In this document: positions 1-6,281 of the stretch, in pieces
Position numbering within the stretch: the first letter of the stretch is position 1
Layout of the letters: the number at the start of each line of letters is the position of its first letter
NCBI GenBank assembly: GCA_902463875.1
Contig: CABQHR010000016.1
Location: 1 to 18,010 of the forward strand
Direction: 5' to 3'
DNA length: 18,010 nt
Source of the DNA: an uncultured Collinsella sp.
GTDB lineage: Bacteria > Actinomycetota > Coriobacteriia > Coriobacteriales > Coriobacteriaceae
The notes under the pieces: model-generated
Databases searched by the model: none
What the model was told of the DNA's origin: nothing
The model's input: the letters and a program-made list of their open reading frames with translations, nothing else
Program-made: the position numbers and the translations under genes

Positions 1-4
1 GGAC

Positions 5-41
5 TAACCTGCCAAAAAGGGACAGGTTTATTTTGGTCGGT
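5..41. repeat. Left copy of an intergenic REP-like repeat
   Basis: This short element contains AACCTGCCAAAA (6-17), GGGACAGGTTTA (19-30) and TTTTGGTCGGT (31-41). AACCTG and CAGGTT form a 6-bp inverted repeat around an 11-base spacer. The first and last words recur as exact direct repeats at 128-139 and 153-163, and the middle word recurs inverted, with one base deleted, at 141-152. The arrangement resembles small palindromic intergenic repeats mobilised by REP-associated tyrosine transposases. No transposase is in the window, so that link is inference. Confidence 0.5.
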
Positions 42-60
42 TTTATCTGGGCAAATGTAA

Positions 61-101
61 GCGCCCCGCAACTGGAATTGAGCCAGTTGCGGGGCGCTTT
101 T
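61..101. terminator. Strong hairpin terminator downstream of proC, possibly bidirectional
   Basis: A perfect 15-bp stem (61-75 with 83-97, GCGCCCCGCAACTGG and its complement) closes a 7-base loop. On the plus strand it is followed by TTTT (98-101). On the minus strand, the direction of proC, it is followed by TTACATTTG, a weaker T-rich tail. It could end proC transcription and also stop a plus-strand transcript entering from the left. Confidence 0.75.
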
Positions 102-119
102 CGCTCAAGGGACAAAACC

Positions 120-163
120 GCAGGAAAAACCTGCCAAAACTAACCTGTCCCCTTTTGGTCGGT
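120..163. repeat. Right copy of the intergenic REP-like repeat
   Basis: It begins with a perfect small hairpin, GCAGG AAAAA CCTGC (120-134). It then carries AACCTGCCAAAA (128-139), TAACCTGTCCCC (141-152) and TTTTGGTCGGT (153-163). These match the words of the 5-41 element, partly in inverted order. The last base abuts the proC stop codon at 164. With the left copy it brackets the terminator at 61-101. Confidence 0.5.
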
Positions 164-934
164 CTACTGGAGGGTGGCGTCGATGGCCTTGACCAGGGCG
201 CTGCGCATGCCAGCGTCCTCGAGTGCGACGACGCCCTTGATGGTGGCGCCACCAGGCGAGCACACGGCGTCCTTCATTGCGGCGGGATGCTGACCGGTTG
301 CCAGCTGCAGCTTTGCCGTGCCCAGCACCATCTGGCTCACGATGCGATAGGCATCGACGCGCGGAATACCGTGCTTAACGGCCGCATCGCCCAGGGCCTC
401 GATTGCCATGGCGACAAATGCCGGGGCGCAACCGCCCACGGTGCCGCCCACAAAAAGCAGACACGTATCGAGCTCGACTACCGTGCCGAGCTTTCCAAGC
501 AGACCGAGCACCGTGTCGCGCTGCTCGCCGCTAAGCGTGGACGCCTTCTCGCAGGCGATAACGCCCTCGCCCACCGATACCGGCGTGTTGGGTACCGTCG
601 AGATGTGAGCGATGCCCGGCAGGACCTGCTCCCACTTGGCGCTATCCCAGGTCCAAGCGACCGAAAGGACGACCTTGTCGGCAAGCACGTCCTTCAGCGG
701 AGCGAAAACCTTCTCGATCATGTACGGCTTGACAGCAGCAACCACGATATCGGATGCGGCGACAACCTCTTCCGCATCATGGCAGGCGGCCATACCGCGT
801 GCCTCACAACGCTCGACGAGAGCGTCATAGCGGCCCGCGCAGGCGCACATGTCGCCCGCAGACACACCGGCGGCAATCCAGCCGTCGGCCATAGCGCTCG
901 CCATATTGCCAAAACCGACAAATCCAATCTTCAT
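164..934 (-). CDS. proC: Pyrroline-5-carboxylate reductase
   Basis: Cytoplasmic enzyme that reduces 1-pyrroline-5-carboxylate to L-proline with NAD(P)H, the last step of proline synthesis. The 256-residue product begins with a Rossmann dinucleotide-binding motif (GFGNMA, residues 7-12). The family segments PNTPVSVGEGV and SPGGATIKGVVALE are present, and the length is close to the usual 260-280. The region that normally reads SGSGPAY is VGGCAPAF here, a divergence in a conserved loop. The ATG at 934 has a GAGG about ten bases upstream, a rather long spacing. The gene follows rlmH by 73 bases and may share its transcript. Its stop codon touches the repeat at 120-163. The fold assignment is firm; the altered loop leaves slight doubt about exact substrate preference. 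Confidence 0.93.
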   Translation of the reverse strand: MKIGFVGFGNMASAMADGWIAAGVSAGDMCACAGRYDALVERCEARGMAACHDAEEVVAASDIVVAAVKPYMIEKVFAPLKDVLADKVVLSVAWTWDSAKWEQVLPGIAHISTVPNTPVSVGEGVIACEKASTLSGEQRDTVLGLLGKLGTVVELDTCLLFVGGTVGGCAPAFVAMAIEALGDAAVKHGIPRVDAYRIVSQMVLGTAKLQLATGQHPAAMKDAVCSPGGATIKGVVALEDAGMRSALVKAIDATLQ

Positions 935-1007
935 ATCACATAGTCCTCTCAGACACGTTCTTCAAAACGAAAGCTATTGTCCCACGCCATTGTTTCGTAT
1001 TGCCGAC

Positions 1008-1478
1008 CTATTTGTGATACGGCTCGCCACGGCTAATCTTGCAGGCGCGGTAGATCTGCTCCAGCAGCACCACACGCGCCAGGTTGTGCGGCAAGGTAAT
1101 GCGTCCAAAGCTGAGCATCTCGTCGGCGCGTGCACGCACGGCATCGCTCACGCCATCCGAGCCGCCAATCACAAAGGCGATATCGCTATTTCCTCGCAGC
1201 ATAAGGTCATCGAGGCGCGCCGAAAGTTCCTCGCTCGAGCGCTCTTTGCCCTCAATGGCCAGCAAGATCACATGTGCTCGAGGCGGCAGGGCTGTAAGAA
1301 TCGCCGCCCCCTCCTTGTCGCGCGCGACATCCACGCCGCCCGCCTTAGCCGGGTCGATATCGGCCACCTCGCGCATATCCACCTTGGCATAGGCGCCCAG
1401 GCGCTTGGTGTACTCGGCGCAGGCATCCTTCCAAAAGCGCTCCTTGAGCTTGCCGACGCAAACTACGGTGTACTTCAC
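1008..1478 (-). CDS. rlmH: 23S rRNA pseudouridine-1915 N3-methyltransferase
   Basis: SPOUT-family methyltransferase that uses S-adenosylmethionine to methylate pseudouridine 1915 in helix 69 of 23S rRNA, acting on the assembled ribosome. The 156-residue length matches the E. coli enzyme (155). The SAM-knot segments are visible: LLAIEGKERSSEE, FVIGGSDGVSD, and the C-terminal block HNLARVVLLEQIYRA ending in GEPYHK. Translation starts at a GTG (1478-1476). Its AGGAG is part of the last codons and stop of the upstream SPFH gene, and only six bases separate the two genes, so their translation is probably coupled. Confidence 0.95.
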   Translation of the reverse strand: MKYTVVCVGKLKERFWKDACAEYTKRLGAYAKVDMREVADIDPAKAGGVDVARDKEGAAILTALPPRAHVILLAIEGKERSSEELSARLDDLMLRGNSDIAFVIGGSDGVSDAVRARADEMLSFGRITLPHNLARVVLLEQIYRACKISRGEPYHK

Positions 1479-1484
1479 GCGTGC

Positions 1485-2423
1485 CTACTCCTTCGAATCG
1501 CCCTGGACCTTGCCGGCGGCCAGCATCTGCTCGAACATCGAGGCCGACTGCGAAAAGTCGCTCGGCAGCACGACCGTCGAGGTTTTACCCGTGCGAGCGA
1601 ACTCCGTCATCATCTCAGACCACTGCGTAAACATGAACAGTTGGTTGGCCTCGTCGTTGCCAACGCCCGTCTCCTGGATAATCTCAAGCGAATCCTTGAT
1701 GCCCAATGCGATGGCCTTGCGCTGGTTGGCGATTCCCTCGCCGGCCTTTTCCATAGCCTCGGCCTCGGCGGTCGCCTCGGTGACGCGTTTGATGCGGTCG
1801 GCCTCGGCAAGCTCTTGCGCCGCGGCGCGCTTGCGCTGGGCGGCGTTGATGTCGTTCATGGAGTTCTCGACCTCGGTCGGCAGCGCGATTTTGGTGATGA
1901 GTGTCGACACGAGGGTGAAGCCGTAGGCGGCCATCTGCTCGGAAACGGTAGCGTTGACGTCCTTGGCGATGTCGTCCTTCTTGGCAAAGACCTCGTCGAG
2001 CGTATAGACGGGAATCGAGGAGCGCAGGGCATCGGTGATGAAGTCGCGCATCTGATCGACGGGCTCCTGCAGCATGTAGTAGCTCTTGTAGATGCCCGAA
2101 TCCGCCGGACCCGCACCCATGTCGTAGCTCACGTGATACTGCGCGGAGACCTCGAGGCCGATGGTCACGTTGTCCTGGGTCTTAACGTCGATGCCAAAAC
2201 CGTTTTTCATGGTGCGCAGGCTCACCGTGGCGGCCTTGCGGTCGATCACGGGCACCTTCAGGTGGAAACCCGCGTTGACGATACGGTTGAACTTGCCCAG
2301 GCGCTCGATAATCACGGCATGTTGCTGCTCGACGACATAGCAGGCGTTAGGGAGAAGCAGCAACAGGATGATGATAGGGATCAAAAGACTGGTAAGGGCA
2401 GCGATGATACCGGAAAACAGCAT
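1485..2423 (-). CDS. SPFH/stomatin-prohibitin family membrane protein
   Basis: The 312-residue protein has one N-terminal hydrophobic segment (about residues 5-26). The SPFH (band 7) domain follows, starting near QQHAVIIERLGKFNRIV and running through VSLRTMKNGFGIDVKTQDNV. An Ala/Glu-rich coiled coil follows (roughly residues 190-250). Members of this family form large membrane-bound oligomers that scaffold or regulate proteases and membrane domains; its specific partner cannot be read from sequence. The ATG is preceded by GAGGAGAAACC, a good ribosome binding site. It is the first gene after the tRNA-Leu terminators and lies six bases before rlmH. No NfeD partner gene is adjacent. A stomatin-like role is more likely than HflK/C because it stands alone rather than as a pair. 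Confidence 0.88.
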   Translation of the reverse strand: MLFSGIIAALTSLLIPIIILLLLLPNACYVVEQQHAVIIERLGKFNRIVNAGFHLKVPVIDRKAATVSLRTMKNGFGIDVKTQDNVTIGLEVSAQYHVSYDMGAGPADSGIYKSYYMLQEPVDQMRDFITDALRSSIPVYTLDEVFAKKDDIAKDVNATVSEQMAAYGFTLVSTLITKIALPTEVENSMNDINAAQRKRAAAQELAEADRIKRVTEATAEAEAMEKAGEGIANQRKAIALGIKDSLEIIQETGVGNDEANQLFMFTQWSEMMTEFARTGKTSTVVLPSDFSQSASMFEQMLAAGKVQGDSKE

Positions 2424-2480
2424 GGTTTCTCCTCTGATAGGCGCACGTTGGCATTAGGATACCCGTCCGAGGCGACCGCG

Positions 2481-2540
2481 CATAACAAAAAAGCTCCCAT
2501 TGCTGGGAGCTCTTTCATGTAATGGTGCGAGCGAAAGGAC
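2481..2540 (-). repeat. Copy A of duplicated terminator plus tRNA-Leu 3' end
   Basis: This 60-base block aligns with 2670-2729 at an offset of exactly 189 bases with three mismatches. It comprises a terminator hairpin and the last part of the tRNA-Leu gene: the CCA end, discriminator, acceptor strand and the start of the T stem. The match to the tRNA stops after GGAC at 2540, so no complete tRNA is present here. It looks like a remnant of a second tRNA copy or an old attachment-site scar. Confidence 0.75.
2487..2511 (-). terminator. Duplicate rho-independent terminator
   Basis: On the minus strand AGCTCCCA, loop GCAA, TGGGAGCT is followed by a run of T (stem 2504-2511 with 2492-2499, T-run 2487-2492). 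It is identical to the tRNA-Leu terminator at 2676-2700 but follows only a tRNA fragment. Confidence 0.8.
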
Positions 2541-2657
2541 GTCCGCGTATCCGCTTCGCGGATCCGCACCGGCTTCGGCCGCCTGCCGGCGTCCTCGCCA
2601 GCTCGCTAAAAACGCTCCGCGTTTTCTTTACGCTCGCTCCTTCGCAGGTTCAAGTCC
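2541..2657. other. Hairpin-rich non-coding insert between the duplicated tRNA ends
   Basis: No gene is visible. The stretch holds several perfect small inverted repeats: ATCCGC TTC GCGGAT (2549-2563) and AAAACGC TCC GCGTTTT (2609-2625). GCGAGCG (2527-2533) and CGCTCGC (2631-2637) form a larger pair. At its right end, 2647-2657 is GGTTCAAGTCC, exactly the T-arm 11-mer of the neighbouring tRNA-Leu but on the opposite strand. A CCCC GCAA GGGG hairpin follows (2656-2667). The arrangement suggests a rearranged or inverted tRNA-adjacent segment. Confidence 0.5.
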
Positions 2658-2669
2658 CCGCAAGGGGCC

Positions 2670-2729
2670 CATAACAAAAAAGCTCCCATTGCTGGGAGCT
2701 CTTTCATTCAATGGTGCGGGCGAAAGGAC
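2670..2729 (-). repeat. Copy B of duplicated block (intact tRNA-Leu 3' end plus terminator)
   Basis: Partner of the block at 2481-2540. Here the sequence continues into the complete tRNA-Leu gene, so this is the functional copy. The differences are two bases just after the hairpin and one A/G change in the acceptor strand (2530 versus 2719). Confidence 0.75.
2676..2700 (-). terminator. Rho-independent terminator of tRNA-Leu
   Basis: On the minus strand, 11 bases after the CCA end, AGCTCCCA, a GCAA tetraloop and TGGGAGCT form an 8-bp stem followed by six T residues (2676-2681). Confidence 0.88.
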
Positions 2730-2798
2730 TTGAACCTTCATGGGGTTGCCCCCATACGGACCTGAACCGTACGCGTCTGCCAATTCCGCCACGCCCGC
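2712..2798 (-). tRNA. tRNA-Leu, anticodon CAG
   Basis: The minus strand gives an 87-base class II tRNA with encoded CCA (2712-2714). The acceptor is GCGGGCG (2792-2798) paired with CGCCCGC (2716-2722), with discriminator A. The anticodon arm has loop TTCAGGT, so the anticodon is CAG and reads CUG. The long variable arm GGGG CAA CCCC is typical of leucine tRNAs, and the T arm contains GGTTCAAGTCC. The gene stands between phnO and the SPFH gene with its own promoter and terminator. Confidence 0.97.
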
Positions 2799-2809
2799 GT
2801 GCAGGAATT

Positions 2810-2838
2810 AGAATAACGGAGCGCCAGCGCGAACGCAA
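2810..2838 (-). promoter_or_regulatory. Probable promoter of tRNA-Leu
   Basis: On the minus strand TTGCGT (2838-2833) and TATTCT (2815-2810) are separated by 17 bases, and transcription would start about 5-8 bases before the mature tRNA 5' end. Just upstream is an A/T-rich stretch (about 2841-2857) that could act as an UP element. Matches to the -35 and -10 consensus are 3/6 and 4/6. Confidence 0.5.
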
Positions 2839-2891
2839 GAACTATTTTTGAAAAAGTTGGCAAGCGTTATTGCACATACATTTAAGGGTTC

Positions 2892-3314
2892 TCACAGCCC
2901 CATCATGAATTTAGTATGCGTCCTCTTCATGCCGTGATTCTCGTAAAACCGGTGAGCATCCAACCGTGCGGCATTTGAGGTCACCTCGATAACCTCGCAT
3001 CCCTGCTCTCGTGCACACGCAATGGCTCTCTCAAGCAGCAGTGTCCCGCGTCCACCACCACGGTATCCCTTGTCAACCACGAGCTCGCAAATCTCGGCCA
3101 CGGGGTGTTCATGGTGAAGCTGCCGCTCGACGCGCACGTTCACAAACCCGACAACGTCATCCTCCTCGAGCACAAAAGCGAAAAATGGTTGGCGGGCAAG
3201 CTGCCAGCCAAAACGCCTACAGAACGTCAATCGGTCAAATCGAGTGTCCTCAAGCTGGCACATGAGCTCGTACACCGCGTCGGAATCGGCAACAGTCGCC
3301 GTTCGAACTGTCAT
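2892..3314 (-). CDS. phnO: Aminoalkylphosphonate N-acetyltransferase (PhnO-like GNAT)
   Basis: GNAT-fold enzyme that transfers acetyl from acetyl-CoA to the amino group of aminoalkylphosphonates, including toxic 1-aminoalkyl types, before C-P cleavage. The 140-residue length fits E. coli PhnO (144). Recalled E. coli PhnO aligns along most of its length: DAVYELMCQL near residues 12-21, FD at 26-27, LHHEHPVAEICELVV at 66-80, the acetyl-CoA loop RGGGRG at 85-90, and RLDAHRFYENHGM near the end. It starts 11 bases after phnPP with GGGGG as ribosome binding site, so it is the last gene of the phn operon. No clear terminator was found between it and the tRNA-Leu promoter. A general GNAT role is possible, but context and motif agreement favour PhnO. 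Confidence 0.85.
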   Translation of the reverse strand: MTVRTATVADSDAVYELMCQLEDTRFDRLTFCRRFGWQLARQPFFAFVLEEDDVVGFVNVRVERQLHHEHPVAEICELVVDKGYRGGGRGTLLLERAIACAREQGCEVIEVTSNAARLDAHRFYENHGMKRTHTKFMMGL

Positions 3315-3325
3315 CTTTGGACCCC

Positions 3326-4219
3326 CTAAGCAAGCAGGCGTTCTTGGTCGAACAGCTGCGCAACGGACTCGCCGGCTTCATCCGGCGTGATGAAACAAGC
3401 CCCGACGCACTCGGGGGCGCCATAGCGCCCATGGTAATCGCTACCGCCGGTGCACAAGATTCCGTACTGTCGTGCAAGTCTAAAGGCCTCTTCGGTCGCA
3501 ACGGCATCGTTATCGGGATGAAACGCCTCGATGCCCATCAGACCCGCCTTAACAAGTGCGGGGATAGCCCCCCACGAGTCCATCTGCTGGGGATGTGCGA
3601 GCACGGGCACGCCGCCCTGTTCGCGAGCAGCCCGCACAATTGCAAGTGCGTCGGGATAGGAAATGTCACGCTCGGCAATACCGCCGTTTTTAAATAACCG
3701 ACGATACACGCGCTGATATTCGCCATCGCGATAGCCCAACCCCGTAAGCGCCTGCATGACGTGCTGTTTGTAGACACCAGTGCTTGCCCGCGAGACTTCG
3801 ACCACGTCAGCCACCGATGCTTTTCGCCCGCAGGGGGCTATCCCTGTACGCTCGAGCGTCCATGCCTGCCACAGAGTGTTGGCAGTACGGCGGGCAAGCG
3901 TTTCGTTTACCAAGAGCTCAAGCGGACCAGATTCATCCGCCGTAGCCGCGAGACCGTAGCAAAGAATATGGATCTTGCGTCCGGTTTCCGCGTCAATGCA
4001 AGAAGCTTCAACACCCGCAATCACGGGAAAACCCATCTTGCGGGCTTCGGCGCGTACGGACGACAGCTGGCGCAAACTGTCGTGATCGGTAACGGCAATA
4101 CCCGAAAGACCCCGCTCACGAGCCTCGGTAATCAATGTCTGCACCGATTGAGAACCATCGGAATAAACTGAATGCATATGCAGATCAAATGACCCCTGCA
4201 CGGATCTATGTTCTTGCAT
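3326..4219 (-). CDS. phnPP: PHP-family cyclic phosphate dihydrolase (PhnPP)
   Basis: The 297-residue metallohydrolase shows the PHP ligand set: HxH (H14, H16), D45-H46 in TDHDS, E71 in GVEAS, H84, then VLAHPQ, IEAFHPDN and GGSDYH. PHP proteins in C-P lyase operons of Coriobacteriia have been characterised as cyclic phosphate dihydrolase. That enzyme hydrolyses both ester bonds of 5-phosphoribosyl 1,2-cyclic phosphate, giving ribose 5-phosphate and phosphate through ribose 2,5-bisphosphate. That job is split between PhnP and PhnN in E. coli, and neither is seen here. The gene starts 9 bases after phnL (AGGAGG, spacing five) and precedes phnO by 11 bases. The fold is certain; the specific activity is inferred from the family and operon position. 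Confidence 0.85.
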   Translation of the reverse strand: MQEHRSVQGSFDLHMHSVYSDGSQSVQTLITEARERGLSGIAVTDHDSLRQLSSVRAEARKMGFPVIAGVEASCIDAETGRKIHILCYGLAATADESGPLELLVNETLARRTANTLWQAWTLERTGIAPCGRKASVADVVEVSRASTGVYKQHVMQALTGLGYRDGEYQRVYRRLFKNGGIAERDISYPDALAIVRAAREQGGVPVLAHPQQMDSWGAIPALVKAGLMGIEAFHPDNDAVATEEAFRLARQYGILCTGGSDYHGRYGAPECVGACFITPDEAGESVAQLFDQERLLA

Positions 4220-4228
4220 CCGTCCCTC

Positions 4229-4963
4229 CTATGCCTGGACAAACCCACCAATCTGCATGTTGTACTCACGATCGCAAACGCCTTCCATAAACTCCAAATC
4301 ATGGAAGATCCCCAGCATCGTAGTACCTCCGGCCTTGAGTTGCTCAATCAAATCGCGGACTCTGACCTTGCTCGCGTTATCGAGGCTGGCAGTCGGCTCG
4401 TCCAACAGTAATAGACGTGGACGACGCACCATAGCGCGCGCGATGTTGAGTCTGAGCTTCTCACCACCCGAGAACGTATTGGGATACAGGTCCCACAGGG
4501 GCTTGGGGAAGTCGAAATGCTCGAGCATACGCGTCGTCTCCTCCTCAATCGCATCTTCATCGGCAAACGCCTCGGCGGCACTCGCGCGCACGATTTCACG
4601 GGCCGTGGTACGTGGCACGGCATCGAGGAACTGGGAGACATAGCCAATCTCGTAGTTGCGCAGATAGATCACACGACGCTCATCGAGCGTGGCAAGGTCG
4701 ACCGGGCCAAAGGCCTCGGAATCGTACACGATGTGGCCGCTTTCCGGCAGATTCGTACGATAGATGCACTTGAGAATCGTTGATTTACCCGAGCCCGAGC
4801 GGCCGGTAACGCCCACGAACTCGCCCGGCAGCACGCTCAGCGAGATATGCTCACAGCCGCGCACGCGACGGTCGGCGGTATGCAGGGTAAAGCCCTTGGA
4901 AAGATCCTCGATCGCAAGGAGTGGACATGCATCAGGCTGAAAGGATTCGATTGAATCGCCCAT
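4229..4963 (-). CDS. phnL: C-P lyase accessory ATPase PhnL
   Basis: ABC-type ATPase without membrane partners, which together with PhnK docks on the PhnGHIJ core. The 244-residue product has Walker A GRSGSGKS (residues 54-61), the signature SGGEKLRLNIARA, Walker B LLLLDEP and the H-loop residue in GIFHDLEF. The start is the ATG at 4963-4961, which overlaps the phnM stop by one base (TAATG) behind GGAGGACA. The frame stays open upstream to 5083, but that part reads as an out-of-frame arginine-rich copy of the phnM end and is not included. In E. coli the order is phnK-phnL-phnM; here phnM comes before phnL. Confidence 0.93.
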   Translation of the reverse strand: MGDSIESFQPDACPLLAIEDLSKGFTLHTADRRVRGCEHISLSVLPGEFVGVTGRSGSGKSTILKCIYRTNLPESGHIVYDSEAFGPVDLATLDERRVIYLRNYEIGYVSQFLDAVPRTTAREIVRASAAEAFADEDAIEEETTRMLEHFDFPKPLWDLYPNTFSGGEKLRLNIARAMVRRPRLLLLDEPTASLDNASKVRVRDLIEQLKAGGTTMLGIFHDLEFMEGVCDREYNMQIGGFVQA

Positions 4964-6270
4964 TACTTGTCCTCCGATCCATCCGTATCCACCACGGCTG
5001 CCGGCACGTGGTCGGCGGTCTCGGCGATCGTCGCGGCATCGGTGGCAAAACGGGCAGACATGCTCGGCAGCGCCGGATACCACATGCGCGAAACCACACG
5101 GCCATCCACCAGCGTCGCCGTGATCACGGGATAGGTGCGCTGGCCTTCCTCAACCTCACGAATGACCAGAATATCGGCTTTCTTGCCCTCTTCCAGACTG
5201 CCAATCTGGTCGTCGGCATGCACGGCGCGCGCCGGGTTGATGGTGAGCATGGCAAACGCCTCTTCAAGCGGCAGCTTGAAATCATGGTGCAGGGCAAAGG
5301 CGCTCTGCAGCATTGCCGTGGGATAGTAATCGGAGCACAGCACGCTCGCCACTCCGTTGGACACGGCGTCGCGCGCCGAAAGATTGCCCGAATGGCTCTT
5401 TCCCAGCAAGATGTTGGGTGTTCCCATGACGGTCGACATGCCACGCTCGCGAGCAGCGCGCGCCACCTCTAAACTCACCGGGAACTCAGAGATCGTGCAG
5501 CCGAGCTCACGCATAAGGTCCAGATGCTCGACCGAATCGTCATCGTGGCTCGCCAGCGCAATGCCGTTTTCGCAGGCAACATCGGCAAGATATTTGAGCT
5601 GCTCAAAGGAAAGCTTGGGCGCCGCCTGCTGAGCGGCAACGATCTGTGCCGCTTCTTCATCACTCAGCTCATGATCGCCACGAACGCTCTTGCGCCAGAT
5701 CTCGATATCGCGATATTGACCCTGGCCGGGAGTGTGGTCCATAAATGAAAGCTCGTCCACCTCGCCCGAGCGCAAATGCCCCTCAACTTGCTCAACCAGA
5801 TTGACGTTATCGACCTCAAGACGCAGGTGCAGGCGATGACGAATCAGATGGGCGTTTCGCCCCTCGGTGCGTTTGCAGCCGGCGATAAGCGCCATGATTT
5901 TCTCGGTGTTCTCCCAGCGCCGGACCGGCTTGGCATCCATGATGTCCTGCGCATATGCCGAAAGCGAGTGATACATTGTGGTGATGCCATGGGCGATGAG
6001 CTCACGCTCGGCCTCGAACAATGCCGTCGAGAAGTCCATGAGCACCGTCGGGCGCGGCGAGATAACGGTCTCGATATAGTCGGAATGGATATCCACAAGA
6101 CCAGGCGTGACATAGCCACCATGAGCGTCGATAACGCCGGCTCCCGCGGCGGTCGCATCGAATTTGCCTTGGCGCTGAATTGCGGCGATCCTGTCGTCTT
6201 CGACCACAAGCTCGTAGCCAAAGAGCAGGCGGTCGGGTTGAACAATGATTCCGTTGCGGATGACGTACAT
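4963..6270 (-). CDS. phnM: Ribosyl-phosphonate triphosphate diphosphatase PhnM
   Basis: Amidohydrolase-superfamily enzyme that removes pyrophosphate from alpha-D-ribose 1-phosphonate 5-triphosphate to give the 5-phosphate substrate of PhnJ. The PhnM hallmark DIHSDYIET lies at residues 60-68 (H62, D64, E67). SFMDHTPGQGQY, ASHDDDS and the C-terminal NPARAVHADDQIGSLEEGKKADILV are also present. At 435 residues it is longer than E. coli PhnM (378). Part of the extra length is an Ala/Asp-rich C-terminal tail after MWYPA (about the last 40 residues) with no recognised domain. The ATG has AGGAGG seven bases upstream and lies 11 bases after phnK. Confidence 0.95.
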   Translation of the reverse strand: MYVIRNGIIVQPDRLLFGYELVVEDDRIAAIQRQGKFDATAAGAGVIDAHGGYVTPGLVDIHSDYIETVISPRPTVLMDFSTALFEAERELIAHGITTMYHSLSAYAQDIMDAKPVRRWENTEKIMALIAGCKRTEGRNAHLIRHRLHLRLEVDNVNLVEQVEGHLRSGEVDELSFMDHTPGQGQYRDIEIWRKSVRGDHELSDEEAAQIVAAQQAAPKLSFEQLKYLADVACENGIALASHDDDSVEHLDLMRELGCTISEFPVSLEVARAARERGMSTVMGTPNILLGKSHSGNLSARDAVSNGVASVLCSDYYPTAMLQSAFALHHDFKLPLEEAFAMLTINPARAVHADDQIGSLEEGKKADILVIREVEEGQRTYPVITATLVDGRVVSRMWYPALPSMSARFATDAATIAETADHVPAAVVDTDGSEDK

Positions 6271-6281
6271 CGGCGAGCCTC

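Noticed and set aside
849..2522. A 557-residue open frame on the plus strand
   Set aside because: It runs antisense through rlmH and the SPFH gene and has the same low-information composition. Long antisense frames are common at this GC content.
2651..2675. A second tRNA 3' end on the plus strand, since TTCAAGT is followed at acceptor distance by CCCA
   Set aside because: The T stem would not pair and no matching 5' acceptor strand CCCCTTG lies upstream. The CCCC GCAA GGGG hairpin explains the bases better.
2500..2733. A small plus-strand frame with the repeated motif LGALSxNGAxERT
   Set aside because: The repetition is simply the duplicated terminator and tRNA 3' end read as protein; it overlaps the tRNA on the other strand.
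4964..5083. A 40-residue N-terminal extension of PhnL
   Set aside because: This stretch is the phnM 3' end read out of frame, arginine-rich and unlike any PhnL. The ATG at 4963 has a good GGAGGACA and the usual TAATG coupling.
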